NCBI RefSeq assembly: GCF_009711225.1 | Contig: NZ_WMIE01000005.1 | Location: 62,001 to 126,000, forward strand | DNA length: 64,000 nt | From: Paracoccus aestuariivivens | GTDB taxonomy: Bacteria; Pseudomonadota; Alphaproteobacteria; Rhodobacterales; Rhodobacteraceae | Reading direction: 5' to 3' | Shown here: positions 26,173 to 33,589 of the stretch, piece by piece | Position numbering within the stretch: the first letter of the stretch is position 1 | Layout: every line of letters starts with the position of its first letter | Made by a program: the position numbers and the translations under genes | The notes under the pieces: generated by a model | Databases searched by the model: none | What the model was told of the DNA's origin: nothing | What the model saw: only the letters and a program-made list of their open reading frames with translations

Positions 26173-27666
26173 ATGAGCGTTCTCGCCCAATCCTTCGCCA
26201 TGGTCTTCGATCCGCAAGTGCTGATGGTCATGGTCCTGTCCGGTGCCTTTGGCCTGTTCGTCGGAGCCATTCCCGGCCTGACGGCGACCATGGCCACCGC
26301 GCTTCTGGTCCCGATCACCTTCTTCATGGAGCCGATCGCCGCCATCGCCTCGATCGTCACCGCCTCGGCCATGGCAATCTTTTCCGGCGACATCCCCGGC
26401 GCGTTGCTTCGCATCCCGGGCACACCCGCCTCGGCAGCCTACGTCGATGACGCGTATCGCATGACGCGCGATGGCCGTGGCAATGAAGCGCTTGGCGCGC
26501 TGCTGGTCTTTTCCGTCATCGGAGGCGTCTTCGGAACGATAGTCCTTATCCTCGCCTCACCGATCCTTGCGGAAATCGCGCTGAAATTCTCGTCTTTCGA
26601 GTATTTCTGGCTGGTCTTGCTGGGTCTTTCCGCTGCGATCTTCGTCTCTCCCGGATCGGTCCCGCGCGGACTGGTCGCGCTGGTGATCGGGCTGGTCGCG
26701 GCCTGCGTCGGCATGGACAACCCGACCGCCGAGCCACGCTTCACATTCGGCAATGTCGATCTTCTGGGGGGCATCTCGTTCATTCCGGCGATGATCGGGC
26801 TTTTCGCGCTGGCCGAGGTGCTGCGCTATCTGGTGCGCGGCCATAAAACGGGCGCACCGCTTCGCCCTTCGACCAAGGGCCTGCTGAAAAGCCAATTGCC
26901 CGTGATCCGCCGCTACCCCAAGCAGATGCTGCGCGGCAATGTCACCGGTACGCTGATCGGCGCATTGCCCGGTGCAGGAGCCGATATCGCGGCATGGATA
27001 TCCTATGCGATGTCGAAGCGCTTCTCGCGCGAACCCGAAAAATTCGGCAAGGGCCATGTCGAGGGTTTGGTCGAGGCAGGCGCTTCCAACAATGCCGCCG
27101 TCAGCGGAGCATGGATTCCGGCGCTGGTCTTTGGCATCCCCGGCGACTCGATCACCGCCATCGTCATCGGCGTGCTTTACATCAAGGGCATGAATCCGGG
27201 GCCGACGATCTTCATCAATCAGGCCGAACTGATCAACGCGCTGTTCATCGTCTTCCTGCTGGCGAACCTGCTGATGATCCCGCTGGGCTGGCTCGCGATC
27301 CGCGCCGCGACGACGATCCTTGCCGTGCCGCAAAAGATCCTGATGCCGATCATCACGCTTTTCTGCATGGTCGGTGCCTTCGCGATCACCAACTCGGTCT
27401 TCGGCATCATCCTGATGCTGTGCTTCGGCATCATCGGCTTCCTGATGGAGGAAAACGACATCCCCATTGCGCCCGCAATCCTTGGCCTCGTGCTTGGCCC
27501 GTTGCTGGAACAGCATTTCATCACCTCGATGATCAAGGCCGATGGACATCTGATGGCCTTCTTTGATCGACCCATTGCCGCGGGCCTTGGCATCTTTACC
27601 ATCCTTGTCTGGTGCGCCCCGCTGATCCGCCGCGCCATCCTGCGCCGGAAGGAGGCCGTGACATGA
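26173..27666 (+). CDS. TTT large membrane subunit TctA
   Basis: A 497-residue permease with about twelve helices. The TctA signature is clear: GAFGLFVGAIPGLTATMATALLVP near residue 20-45, FSGDIPGALLRIPGTPASAAYVDDAY near 75-100, and the duplicated second half with GTLIGALPGAGADIAAWISYA near 260-280 and EAGASNNAAVSGAWIPALVFGIPGDSITA near 300-330. The PGLT and PGAG motifs belong to the substrate pathway. It overlaps the following LtnD-like gene by 4 bases (ATGA), an unusually tight link between transporter and enzyme. Confidence 0.94.
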   Translation: MSVLAQSFAMVFDPQVLMVMVLSGAFGLFVGAIPGLTATMATALLVPITFFMEPIAAIASIVTASAMAIFSGDIPGALLRIPGTPASAAYVDDAYRMTRDGRGNEALGALLVFSVIGGVFGTIVLILASPILAEIALKFSSFEYFWLVLLGLSAAIFVSPGSVPRGLVALVIGLVAACVGMDNPTAEPRFTFGNVDLLGGISFIPAMIGLFALAEVLRYLVRGHKTGAPLRPSTKGLLKSQLPVIRRYPKQMLRGNVTGTLIGALPGAGADIAAWISYAMSKRFSREPEKFGKGHVEGLVEAGASNNAAVSGAWIPALVFGIPGDSITAIVIGVLYIKGMNPGPTIFINQAELINALFIVFLLANLLMIPLGWLAIRAATTILAVPQKILMPIITLFCMVGAFAITNSVFGIILMLCFGIIGFLMEENDIPIAPAILGLVLGPLLEQHFITSMIKADGHLMAFFDRPIAAGLGIFTILVWCAPLIRRAILRRKEAVT

Positions 27667-28565
27667 CCCTGACCTGCGCAGTTATCGGCCTTGGCTCGAT
27701 GGGGATCGGAGCGGCCCTGTCACTGGCGCGCGCCGGATTTCCGGTACGCGGCGTCGACCTGAACCCCAGCCCTGTGGCAGAGCTTACCGCCGCAGGGGGG
27801 CAGGCCGCCGCAAGTCCTGCCGAGGCCGCACGCGGTGCGGATGCCATATTCGTCTATGTCGTCAATGCGTCGCAAACGCGCACGGTGCTGTTCGGCGCGG
27901 ATGGCACTATCAGCACCGCCGTTCCCGGAACCGTCTTTGTGCTGTGCCCCACCATGCAACCCGACGATGCCGTCGCCATTGCTTCGGACCTTATGAGTGC
28001 CGGCATGCTCGTCATAGACGCGCCGGTTTCGGGCGGAGCCACAAAGGCTCAGGCAGGCCAGATCAGCATCATGGCGTCCGGCCCGCCGCAAGCTTTCGAC
28101 CGCATCCAGCCTGCCCTTGACGCCATCGCAGCGCGCGTCTTCCGCTTAGGAGACGACGCCGGCGCCGGTAGCCGGATGAAGCTGATCAACCAGCTTCTGG
28201 CTGGCGTCCACATCGCCGCAATGGCCGAAGCGATGGTCCTTGCAGCGAAATCCGGCCTTGATCTGGCGACGGTGCAGGACGTCATCACCGAATGCGCCGG
28301 AAACAGCTGGATGTTCGAGAACCGCGGACCACAAGTCGTCTCGGGCGACTATACGCCGTTCTCGGCGGTCGATATTTTCGTCAAGGATCTTGGAATCGTC
28401 ACTGACGCGGCCCGTGCCTTGGGTAGTCCGGTGCCGCTGGCCGAAAGCTCGCTTCAACTGTACCAAGCCGCGTCCGATGCGGGCCTTGGTCGTGAAGCCG
28501 ACGCAGCCATCGCCAAGATCCTTGCCACTCGCGCGGGCGCGACCCTGCCAACGCGCGAGGGCTGA
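27663..28565 (+). CDS. L-threonate dehydrogenase-like (LtnD, 3-hydroxyisobutyrate dehydrogenase family)
   Basis: A 300-residue beta-hydroxyacid dehydrogenase, NAD-dependent. The Rossmann loop AVIGLGSMGIGAALSLARAG (residues 5-24), the substrate loop DAPVSGGATKAQAGQISIMASG near 120-140 and the catalytic Lys in GAGSRMKLINQLLAGVHIAAMAEAM near 175 are present. The QLLAGVHIAAMAEAM and ENRGPQVVSGDYTPFSAVDIFVKDLGIV segments resemble LtnD, which oxidises L-threonate to 2-oxo-tetronate. The neighbouring convergent OtnI-like isomerase supports that reading. It is translationally coupled to tctA. Another hydroxyacid cannot be excluded. Confidence 0.8.
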   Translation: MTLTCAVIGLGSMGIGAALSLARAGFPVRGVDLNPSPVAELTAAGGQAAASPAEAARGADAIFVYVVNASQTRTVLFGADGTISTAVPGTVFVLCPTMQPDDAVAIASDLMSAGMLVIDAPVSGGATKAQAGQISIMASGPPQAFDRIQPALDAIAARVFRLGDDAGAGSRMKLINQLLAGVHIAAMAEAMVLAAKSGLDLATVQDVITECAGNSWMFENRGPQVVSGDYTPFSAVDIFVKDLGIVTDAARALGSPVPLAESSLQLYQAASDAGLGREADAAIAKILATRAGATLPTREG

Positions 28566-28589
28566 TCGTCATTTCCCGAAATACCAAAG

Positions 28590-28610
28590 CCCGTGCCGAC
28601 AAGGCACGGG
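28590..28610. terminator. Stem-loop between convergent ltnD-like and otnI-like genes
   Basis: CCCGTGCC (28590-28597), GACAA loop, GGCACGGG (28603-28610): perfect 8-bp stem immediately before the leftward stop at 28612. It serves both converging units; T-runs are poor, so termination strength is uncertain. Confidence 0.5.
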
Positions 28611-28611
28611 A

Positions 28612-29367
28612 TCAGATCGCCCGTAACTCTGGCAACCAGCCCAGACTGTCGCCGGTCGGCCCGACGGGCTTGTACTCTGCCCCGACAGGTCTGACCCAGC
28701 CCAGATCCCGCAAGACCTTGCAGATGTGGCGGTGATCCAACTCGCCATGATCCGGCGTCCCGCGATCCGGAACCGAGGCGAATTGCACATGCCCGATCAC
28801 CGGCATCATGCGCTGCAAACGTCGGGTCAGGTCACCATCCATGATCTGCAAATGGTAGCAGTCAAACATCAGTTTCAGGTTCGGATGGCCCGCCCGCCCG
28901 ATCAAACGCATGGCCTGATCCGAATGCGACAGGAAATAACCCGGCGCATCGCGGTTATTCAGCGGCTCGATCAGGATGGTCAGTTCAGGTGCAGTTTTAC
29001 AAGCGTAGTCCAGATTGGCCAGAAATACGACCTCGGCCGCGTCGCCTTGGGCGATACCCGCCATGACGTGAACCGCCTTGCAGCCGATGGCACGGGCATA
29101 GGCGATGGCGCGGTCGATCTCGGCGCGCGCCTCGGCCTCACGGCCGGGGATTGCGGAAAGGCCGTTCTCGCCGGGTTGGCCGCGATGGGTATTCAGCCCC
29201 AGCATTGCAAGCCCCGTCTCGGCCAAGGCGGCAGCGATTGCCTCGGGCGCATATTCATAGGGCCAATGGCATTCCACGGCGTCAAAACCGGCGGCGGCAG
29301 CGGCGCGGATCGCGTCAGGCAAGGCTAGATCGGTCCACAAAAAGCCAAGATTGGCTGAAAACTGCAT
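28612..29367 (-). CDS. 2-oxo-tetronate isomerase-like (OtnI/hydroxypyruvate isomerase family)
   Basis: A 251-residue xylose-isomerase-like TIM barrel. Family marks: MQFSANLGFLWTDLALPDAIRAAAAAGFDAVECHWPYE, IEPLNNRDAPGYFLSHSDQAMRLI with the metal-binding Glu, LKLMFDCYHLQIMDGDLTRRL, and the C-terminal GAEYKPVGPTGDSLGWL that is diagnostic for the Hyi/OtnI group. OtnI interconverts 2-oxo-tetronate and 3-oxo-tetronate; hydroxypyruvate isomerase interconverts hydroxypyruvate and tartronate semialdehyde. Context with LtnD- and DenD-like genes favours OtnI, but the kinase and aldolase/decarboxylase partners are not in this window. Start ATG 29367 follows GGGGGAAAAG. Last gene of the leftward xylD operon. 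Confidence 0.78.
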   Translation of the reverse strand: MQFSANLGFLWTDLALPDAIRAAAAAGFDAVECHWPYEYAPEAIAAALAETGLAMLGLNTHRGQPGENGLSAIPGREAEARAEIDRAIAYARAIGCKAVHVMAGIAQGDAAEVVFLANLDYACKTAPELTILIEPLNNRDAPGYFLSHSDQAMRLIGRAGHPNLKLMFDCYHLQIMDGDLTRRLQRMMPVIGHVQFASVPDRGTPDHGELDHRHICKVLRDLGWVRPVGAEYKPVGPTGDSLGWLPELRAI

Positions 29368-29418
29368 CTTTTCCCCCGAAAGACAAAGCGGCGGGGTCAC
29401 CCCCGCCGCCCGAATGCG

Positions 29419-30261
29419 TCAGGCGCGACGCACCTTTTGGGACTGCTCGCCCAGACCCTCGATGCCCAGACGGATCGTCTCGCCACCTTTCAGATAGACT
29501 TGGGGATTCTGCCCCATGCCCACACCCGGAGGTGTGCCCGTGGTGATCACGTCGCCCGGCATCAGCGTCATCAGTTTCGAGCAATAGGAAACCAGCTTCG
29601 CCACGCCAAAGATCATGGTCTTGGTCGAGCCGTCCTGATAGCGCTTGCCATCGACCTCGAGCCACATGGACAGGTTGCCTGCGTCCGGAACCTCGTCACG
29701 AGTGACCACATAGGGACCGATCGGACCGAAGGTGTCGAACCCCTTGCCCTTGTCCCATGTCGCGCCGCGCTCGAGTTGCCATTCACGCTCCGAGACATCG
29801 TTGACGACGCAGTAACCGGCGACGTGTTCCAGAGCCTCGGCCTCGGAGACGCTGCGCGCGGTCTTGCCGATGACGATGCCAAGTTCGACTTCCCAGTCGG
29901 TCTTGTTCGAGCCTTCGGGAATGACGACATCGTCATTCGGGCCGACGATGCAGCTGGTCCATTTGTTGAACACCACCGGCTCGGCGGGAACCGGCATACC
30001 GCTTTCAGCGGCGTGGTCGGCATAGTTCAGGCCAATGGCGATGAACTTGCGCACGTGACCGACGCAGGCGCCAAGGCGGGGCGAGCCCTGAACCACGGGC
30101 AGCGAAGCCACGTCCAGCGCCGCGAGTTTCGCCTGCCCCTCGGGGGTCAGCACGTCATCGGCGATATCGGCCACATGGCCCGACAGGTCGCGAATCTGGC
30201 CTTCTGCATCCAGCAGGCCCGGCTTTTCCTGGCCCTCGGGGCCATAGCGCAAAAGCTTCAT
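29419..30261 (-). CDS. FAH-family hydrolase, probable 2,4-dioxo-3-deoxy sugar-acid hydrolase
   Basis: A 280-residue fumarylacetoacetate-hydrolase-fold protein. N-terminal MKLLRYGPEGQEKPGLLDAEGQIRDLSG and VGHVRKFIAIGLNYADHAAESG, metal-binding acidic residues in NKTDWEVELGIVIGKTAR (E-x-E) and NDVSEREWQ, and the end GDVITTGTPPGVGMGQNP fit the subgroup that includes L-2,4-diketo-3-deoxyrhamnonate hydrolase and 5-hydroxy-2,4-dioxopentanoate hydrolase. Many genomes mislabel it ureidoglycolate lyase. With the SDRs and xylonate dehydratase here, cleavage to pyruvate plus glycolate is the best inference. ATG 30261 follows GGAGGAGAG and overlaps the DMT stop by 4 bases. Confidence 0.82.
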   Translation of the reverse strand: MKLLRYGPEGQEKPGLLDAEGQIRDLSGHVADIADDVLTPEGQAKLAALDVASLPVVQGSPRLGACVGHVRKFIAIGLNYADHAAESGMPVPAEPVVFNKWTSCIVGPNDDVVIPEGSNKTDWEVELGIVIGKTARSVSEAEALEHVAGYCVVNDVSEREWQLERGATWDKGKGFDTFGPIGPYVVTRDEVPDAGNLSMWLEVDGKRYQDGSTKTMIFGVAKLVSYCSKLMTLMPGDVITTGTPPGVGMGQNPQVYLKGGETIRLGIEGLGEQSQKVRRA

Positions 30262-31199
30262 CTCTCCTCCTTCTTCTTTGGTTTGGAATGTGACTGTTCT
30301 GAAGAAACCGCGATTGCGGAACCCCGTATTGCGGCAATTCTCTTTCTTCGCCCCGACAGCCAAAGCAGCGCACCACCGGCGATGATGACCACTGCGCCAA
30401 GCAGTGTCGAGGCCCCCGGTACCTGACCGAAGACCAGATATCCGGCGATCGAGGCAAAAAGCAGTTGCAGATAGACGACTGGCGCCAGAACCGAGGCATC
30501 CGCGATCCGGTGCGCCAGCGTGACAAGGCTATGCGACATGCCCCCGACCACGCCAATCAGGCACATCAATCCGACGATCAGCCAGCTATGTGGCTCTTGC
30601 CATTGCATCAGGGCGAAGGGGGCAAGGCAAAGCGCGGCCAGACCGCTGGACCAGACCTGCTGCGCGGCGGTCGATTCCGCCGCCAGCTTGCGGCTGAAGA
30701 TGAAATAGAACGAGGTGCAGACGCAGGCCGTCAACGAGAACAGGATCGCAGGGTGGAAATCGGCCTGCCACGGCGCAACGACGATCAAAACCCCGACAAA
30801 GCCCAGCATGATCGCGACGAACTGCATCGGGCTGACGCGCTCTCCCAGCATGGGGACGGCCAGCAGGGTGGTCAGGACCGGACCAGCGAACATGATCGCG
30901 GTGACCGTGGTCAAAGGCAGATGGCTTAGCCCGACAAAGTTGAAGGCCGTGCTGCCCAGAAGTGAAAGCGAGCGCAGGATCTGCAGCTTCGGATTGATCG
31001 AGCGCAACGCCGAAAGGCCCTGTTTCGGCAACACCGCAGCCAATGTGATCACGAGATGCCCGAGGTAGCGCACGAAAGCCACCTGCATCAGCGCAAGCCC
31101 TGATCCCAGCAGGAACTTTGCCGTCGTGTCCTGAACGGCGAACAGCATCACCGCGCCGGTCATCAGCAAAAGGCCCGTCAGGTTGCCGCCATTCTTCAT
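30258..31199 (-). CDS. DMT superfamily (EamA) transporter
   Basis: A 313-residue membrane protein with ten predicted helices in two EamA repeats: GLLLMTGAVMLFAVQDTTAKFLLG at the start, LTTVTAIMFAGPVLTTLLAVPMLGERVSPMQFVAIMLGFVGVLIVV at the end of repeat one, and ASVLAPVVYLQLLFASIAGYLVFGQVPGASTLLGAVVIIAGG in repeat two. A basic C-terminal tail (KPKKKEER) marks the cytoplasmic end. DMT exporters move amino acids, sugar acids or metabolites; here it may export or import an intermediate of the pathway. It overlaps the FAH gene by 4 bases and begins 3 bases after the GntR stop. Confidence 0.9.
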   Translation of the reverse strand: MKNGGNLTGLLLMTGAVMLFAVQDTTAKFLLGSGLALMQVAFVRYLGHLVITLAAVLPKQGLSALRSINPKLQILRSLSLLGSTAFNFVGLSHLPLTTVTAIMFAGPVLTTLLAVPMLGERVSPMQFVAIMLGFVGVLIVVAPWQADFHPAILFSLTACVCTSFYFIFSRKLAAESTAAQQVWSSGLAALCLAPFALMQWQEPHSWLIVGLMCLIGVVGGMSHSLVTLAHRIADASVLAPVVYLQLLFASIAGYLVFGQVPGASTLLGAVVIIAGGALLWLSGRRKRIAAIRGSAIAVSSEQSHSKPKKKEER

Positions 31200-31202
31200 A
31201 TG

Positions 31203-31877
31203 CTAGTCCTGCCCGCCTTCGGCTTCTTCGTGGAAGTGATGCTCGATATTTGCGATCATGGCATGAAGGTGGGCGGCGATCTCGGCCTTGATGGCCGAGA
31301 CGTCACGGGCGGCCAATGCGGCATGGATGGCCTTGTGCTGGGCCAATACCCGATCACGGGTCAGACGACGACGCGCCGACAGATAGCGCGCCCGCCACAG
31401 CCGCGCCATGTAGGCACCATGGGTTTCGGCCAGCGACGCATTATGCGACGCCGCAACGATGGCCGAGTGGAACTGCATGTCCAGTTCGAACACATCCAGC
31501 GTATCGGCCTCGCCATAGATCACTTCGATCCGGTCCTTGAGCGCGCCGATCCGGTCAACCTCGGCGTCGGTCGCATTCTCGCAGGCAAGTTCTCCCGACA
31601 ACATTTCCAGCGCATGCAGCACGCGGATTTGGTCGATGATCTCGGACAGCGACGGATCGGCGACGATGGGACTGCGCAAAGGCCGAAGCTGCACCAGCCC
31701 CTCTTTGGCCAGAATGCGGATCGCCTCGCGCATGGGAGTGCGCGAGACGCCCTGCCGCTCGGCATTGTCGCGTTCCTTGATCGTCGCGCCCGGCGGCAGG
31801 TTGCCGCGCAGGATCTCGCGGCGCAGCTCGTAGGCGATGGCCTCGGCCAAACTATCCTCGGTCATCGCCCTGCTCAT
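31203..31877 (-). CDS. GntR family regulator, FCD subgroup (in the xylD operon)
   Basis: A 224-residue regulator with the winged helix YELRREILRGNLPPGATIKE, RDNAERQGVSRTPMREAIRIL and AKEGLVQLRPLRSPIV, then an FCD ligand domain (RVLHALEMLSGELACENATD, ELDMQFHSAIVAASHNASLAE with conserved His, LAQHKAIHAALAARDV). Being the fourth gene of a catabolic operon whose promoter carries GGTATACC palindromes, it is the likeliest local repressor, with a sugar acid as inducer. The start overlaps the 2-hydroxyacid dehydrogenase stop by 4 bases. It is one of three FCD regulators in 15 kb. Confidence 0.9.
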   Translation of the reverse strand: MSRAMTEDSLAEAIAYELRREILRGNLPPGATIKERDNAERQGVSRTPMREAIRILAKEGLVQLRPLRSPIVADPSLSEIIDQIRVLHALEMLSGELACENATDAEVDRIGALKDRIEVIYGEADTLDVFELDMQFHSAIVAASHNASLAETHGAYMARLWRARYLSARRRLTRDRVLAQHKAIHAALAARDVSAIKAEIAAHLHAMIANIEHHFHEEAEGGQD

Positions 31878-32818
31878 CAGTTGACCGGCGTGACCAGCGG
31901 CTGGCCGGCCAGATGCGCACGGACATTCTGGCGTTGCAGATCGCCCATCGCCGCGCGGGTCTCGACCGTGGCCGAGCCGACATGCGGAAGGATCGTCGCG
32001 TTGGGCAAAGCCATGAACCGCGCGTCAACCGAGGGCTCGTTGCGGAACACGTCCAGACCCGCGCCGCGCAGGCGGCCTTGTTCAAGCGCGTCCAGCATCG
32101 CGGCCTCGTCGATGACCGAGCCGCGGGCGATGTTCACGATGATTCCGTCCTGCCCCAGCGCGTCGATCACCGCAGCCGAAACGAAGCCTTCGGTTTCCGG
32201 CCCGCCGACCACGGCGATGACCAGATCATCGACAGCCCGCGCCAGTTCGACCGGATCGGAGTGATAGGTCCAGCCCTCGGGGGCCTCCTTGCGGCTGCGC
32301 GACTGGTAATGGATCTCGCATTTGAAGGCGGCCAGACGGTCGGCGATCTCGCGCCCGATGCGGCCCATGCCCAGCACGCCGACCTTGCGGCCCGACATCT
32401 TGCGCGCCAAAGGATAAGCACCTTCGACCGGCCATTTCCCGTCCCGCATCCAAGCTTCCGAGGCGGTCAACTTGCGCGATTCCATGATCAGCAGGGCCAC
32501 CGCCAGATCGGCCACATCGTCGTTCAGCACATTGGGCGTATTCGTGACCTTGATGCCGCGCGCCGAGGCATCGGCCACGTTGATCGCGTCATAACCGACG
32601 CCGAAATTGGCGATCAGTTTCAGGTCGGGCAGCAGGTCCATCACCGCGCCGTCCAACGGGTGGTGCCCCTTATAGGCCAGTGCCGAGACTCCGGCCCGAT
32701 CCGCCACGGTCAGTTCGGCGATGCGGGACAGCTCGGACATGGGCGCTGCATCGAACTCACGCGACAACGCATCCACATCGGTTTCAGAATATTGGCCAAC
32801 GGCCAGAACCTTGTTCAT
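31877..32818 (-). CDS. D-isomer specific 2-hydroxyacid dehydrogenase (glyoxylate/hydroxypyruvate reductase-like)
   Basis: A 313-residue NAD(P)-dependent dehydrogenase. The N-terminal flavodoxin-like half has LKLIANFGVGYDAINV; the nucleotide domain has VGVLGMGRIGREIADRL near residue 150; catalytic residues are the Arg in VNIARGSVIDEAAM, the Glu in GAGLDVFRNEPSV and the His in TILPHVGSATVETR. The GVGYDAIN and SRSRKEAP segments fit the GHRB/hydroxypyruvate reductase group. In this operon it could convert glyoxylate or hydroxypyruvate, linking to glycolate released by the FAH route; that is inference. It overlaps the GntR gene and lies 12 bases after the SDR. Confidence 0.88.
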   Translation of the reverse strand: MNKVLAVGQYSETDVDALSREFDAAPMSELSRIAELTVADRAGVSALAYKGHHPLDGAVMDLLPDLKLIANFGVGYDAINVADASARGIKVTNTPNVLNDDVADLAVALLIMESRKLTASEAWMRDGKWPVEGAYPLARKMSGRKVGVLGMGRIGREIADRLAAFKCEIHYQSRSRKEAPEGWTYHSDPVELARAVDDLVIAVVGGPETEGFVSAAVIDALGQDGIIVNIARGSVIDEAAMLDALEQGRLRGAGLDVFRNEPSVDARFMALPNATILPHVGSATVETRAAMGDLQRQNVRAHLAGQPLVTPVN

Positions 32819-32830
32819 CAGGTCGTCCTC

Positions 32831-33565
32831 TTATCCGCGCCCGATATAGGGCATATTGGTCGCCATCACGGTCAGCCATTGCACATTCGCGCCCTCGGGC
32901 ATCGAGGCCATATGCAGGACCGACTCGGCCACGGTTCCCGCATCGATCACCGGCTCGATCCTGGTCGAGCCATCAGCCTGCGGCACGCCCTTGGTCATCG
33001 CCACCGCCATGTCGGTCAGGGCATTGCCGATATCGACCTGACCGCAGGCGATGTTAAAGGGCCGCCCGTCCAGCGACAGCGTGCGGGTCAGTCCGGTCAC
33101 CGCATGTTTCGACACGGTATAGGGAACCGAGCCCGGACGCGGCACATCCGCCGAAATCGAGCCATTGTTGATGATACGGCCCCCCATCGGGTCCTGATTG
33201 CGCATCTGGCGGAATGCCGCGCGAGCCGACAGGAACATTCCGGTGATGTTCACATCGGTTACACGCCGCCAGTCGGCGACCGAAATCTCGTCGATCAGGG
33301 TCGAGGGCAGCACCGCGCCCGCATTGTTGAACAGGACATCCAGTCGCCCCCAGGTCTGGGCAACCTTGGCGAAAGCGGCATCCACCGCAGCCTCGTCCGT
33401 GACGTCGCAAGGCAGGATCAGGGCGTTCGGGTTGTCCTCGGCAGTCTCGGCCAAGGCGTCCTCACGCCTGCCGATCAGACCGACCTTCCAGCCCTCGATC
33501 AGGAAACGGCGGGCTGTAACGCGACCCACGCCGCTGCCACCGCCGGTAATCAGGATATTCTTCAC
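32831..33565 (-). CDS. SDR family oxidoreductase of the xylD operon
   Basis: A 244-residue short-chain dehydrogenase: TGGGSGVG at residues 7-14, FNNAGAVLPSTLIDEI near 90, the catalytic Ser in INNGSISADVPRPGS and the YxxxK pair in PYTVSKHAVTGLTR. The C-terminus is atypical, NVQWLTVMATNMPYIGRG, rather than the usual GGxxxY end. Sitting directly after the xylonate dehydratase gene (24 bases), it may oxidise a sugar or the 2-keto-3-deoxy acid at C4. A second SDR lies in the divergent operon at 38253; which one acts as 4-dehydrogenase cannot be decided from sequence. Confidence 0.86.
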   Translation of the reverse strand: MKNILITGGGSGVGRVTARRFLIEGWKVGLIGRREDALAETAEDNPNALILPCDVTDEAAVDAAFAKVAQTWGRLDVLFNNAGAVLPSTLIDEISVADWRRVTDVNITGMFLSARAAFRQMRNQDPMGGRIINNGSISADVPRPGSVPYTVSKHAVTGLTRTLSLDGRPFNIACGQVDIGNALTDMAVAMTKGVPQADGSTRIEPVIDAGTVAESVLHMASMPEGANVQWLTVMATNMPYIGRG

Positions 33566-33589
33566 GAGTCTCTCCTCCCTCGCTAGCCG

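Noticed and set aside
28590..28610. A mobile-element inverted terminal repeat
   Set aside because: It is a simple hairpin between convergent stops; no partner copy, target duplication or transposase is present.
29419..30261. Ureidoglycolate lyase annotation for the FAH protein
   Set aside because: No allantoin or purine genes are nearby and the sequence subgroup plus context favour a 2,4-dioxo sugar-acid hydrolase.
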